Assembly (NCBI GenBank): GCA_031285575.1
Contig: JAITVX010000023.1
Location: forward strand, 1 to 5,721
Direction of reading: 5' to 3'
DNA from: Bacteroidales bacterium
Lineage (GTDB): Bacteria > Bacteroidota > Bacteroidia > Bacteroidales > VadinHA17
DNA: 5,721 nt
Both the position numbers and the translations under genes were made by a program. Below the pieces are notes generated by a model. It saw nothing but the letters and a program-made list of their open reading frames with translations, ran no database searches and was not told the origin of the DNA. Positions 4,728-5,721 of the stretch are shown here, one piece after another. Position 1 is the stretch's first letter, and each line of letters starts with the position of its first letter.

Positions 4728-5690
4728 TCAGATTTGTTTTAAAAACGTATTCAGAAAATTCATGCAGTTCTGCTCTATCCGCCCGTGAACGTCGGATATA
4801 TCGGCTTTTATAAACTTTTCCCCGGTAATGTTTTCATAAAGTTCTATGTAGCGTTCGGATACTTCATTTACAAACTCTTCTGTCATGCAGGGAACCTGCT
4901 GCCCTTCGAGCCCCTGAAAACCGTTTGACATGAGCCATTCCCTTACGAATTCTTTCGACAGCTGCTTTTGCGGCAGGTTGCGGTCGAAGCTGTCCTTGTA
5001 GCTGTCGGCATAGAAGTAACGCGACGAGTCGGGTGTGTGTATTTCATCAATGAGGTAAACCTGGCCGTCTTTTTTACCAAATTCATATTTAGTGTCAACA
5101 AGTATAAGCCCGTGTTTGGCAGCTATTTCAGAGCCTCTTATAAAAATATCCATGGTGTATTTTTCAAGGAGGCAGTATTCGTCTTCCGGTATCAGTCCCT
5201 GCCTTATTATTTCCTCGCGCGAAATGTCTTCATCGTGTTTTCCCTGCTCGGCTTTTGTGGTGGGGGTTATGATGGATGTGTCGAACTTCTGGTGTTCCTT
5301 CATTCCGTCGGGAATGGCGATGCCGCATATTTCGCGGCGGCCGGCCTTGTATGCGCGCCACGAGCTGCCGGTGAGGTATCCGCGTACTATCATTTCAACG
5401 GGATAGGGCTGGCAGCGGTGCCCGAATGTTACTGCCGGGTCGGGGGTTGCTATTTTCCAGTTCGGCACTATGTCGGCTGTTGCGTCGAGAAATTTGGCGG
5501 CTATCTGGTTTAGCGCCTGCCCCTTGTGGGGGATGCCTTTGGGCAGCACTGCGTCGAAGGCTGATATGCGGTCGGATACTATCATCAGGAGGTAGCTGTC
5601 GCTTATGTTATATACATCGCGCACCTTACCTTTATAGATACTTTTCTGCTGCGGGAAGCTGTAGTCTGAATTTAAAATTGTACTGGCCAT
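4728..5690 (-). CDS. purC: Phosphoribosylaminoimidazole-succinocarboxamide synthase PurC
   Basis: SAICAR synthetase: joins aspartate to CAIR with ATP in de novo purine synthesis; cytoplasmic. It is a 320-residue protein of the longer form (compare about 240 in E. coli PurC and about 306 in yeast Ade1), which I recall as usual for Bacteroidota. Motifs in order: YKGKVRDVY (19-27, nucleotide loop), SDRISAFD (39-46), PVEMIVRGYLTGSSWRAY (97-114), PTTKAEQGKHDE (143-154), LVDTKYEFG (197-205), LIDEIHTPDSSRY (213-225, metal and substrate site), then the C-terminal extension. All expected active-site segments are intact. The ATG at 5690 gives the normal N-terminus and is preceded by AT-rich sequence without a Shine-Dalgarno site. 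Only 31 bases remain upstream, with no full TAnnTTTG motif, so its promoter is probably outside the window. The flavin-reductase-like gene follows downstream. Confidence 0.96.
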   Translation of the reverse strand: MASTILNSDYSFPQQKSIYKGKVRDVYNISDSYLLMIVSDRISAFDAVLPKGIPHKGQALNQIAAKFLDATADIVPNWKIATPDPAVTFGHRCQPYPVEMIVRGYLTGSSWRAYKAGRREICGIAIPDGMKEHQKFDTSIITPTTKAEQGKHDEDISREEIIRQGLIPEDEYCLLEKYTMDIFIRGSEIAAKHGLILVDTKYEFGKKDGQVYLIDEIHTPDSSRYFYADSYKDSFDRNLPQKQLSKEFVREWLMSNGFQGLEGQQVPCMTEEFVNEVSERYIELYENITGEKFIKADISDVHGRIEQNCMNFLNTFLKQI

Positions 5691-5721
5691 TGCTAATCTG
5701 TTTTTATCTGTTACTGTTATG

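Noticed and set aside
4968..5513. Long plus-strand reading frame opposite purC
   Set aside because: purC is intact with all motifs; this frame shows no recognisable domain and is an antisense shadow.

Overview
The window looks like ordinary chromosomal housekeeping DNA from a member of the Bacteroidota, most likely the Bacteroidales. The reasons are: exact copies of the phylum's -7 promoter motif TAnnTTTG just upstream of two genes; AT-rich leaders without a Shine-Dalgarno sequence; a Bacteroidota-type protein of the DUF6913 family next to dapA; a biotin ligase with the GKGQ form of the ligand loop; and a PurC of about 320 residues. Isoleucine is very often coded by ATA outside the first gene.

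Layout. (1) Bases 1-593 (+): the 3' part of trpF, tryptophan biosynthesis, entering from beyond the left edge. A possible stem-loop terminator overlaps its stop codon. (2) 727-1434 (+): an exported LolA/LolB-like protein with its own promoter at 691-698. (3) 1526-2988 (-): a two-gene operon, a DUF6913 protein followed by dapA (lysine/diaminopimelate pathway), convergent with gene 2. (4) 2989-3371: a 383-base gap between divergent genes. It holds the promoter of the DUF6913-dapA pair, a 12-bp palindrome and a 152-bp nested palindromic element resembling a MITE. (5) 3372-4121 (+): birA, a biotin-protein ligase without a DNA-binding domain. (6) 4124-4666 (-): a flavin-reductase-like FMN protein, ending two bases from birA. 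(7) 4728-5690 (-): purC, purine biosynthesis, 61 bases upstream of the flavin protein and probably co-transcribed with it.

The genes serve separate metabolic pathways (Trp, Lys/cell wall, biotin attachment, purines) and do not form one system. No defence, phage, CRISPR, tRNA or rRNA feature is visible, and I do not see a clear undescribed system. The two points most worth a second look are the nested palindromic element at 3102-3253 and the sharp base and codon composition break between trpF (about 59% GC over bases 1-540, ATC isoleucine) and everything after it (about 40-48% in sampled stretches, ATA isoleucine). That break coincides with an atypical C-terminal tail on TrpF.
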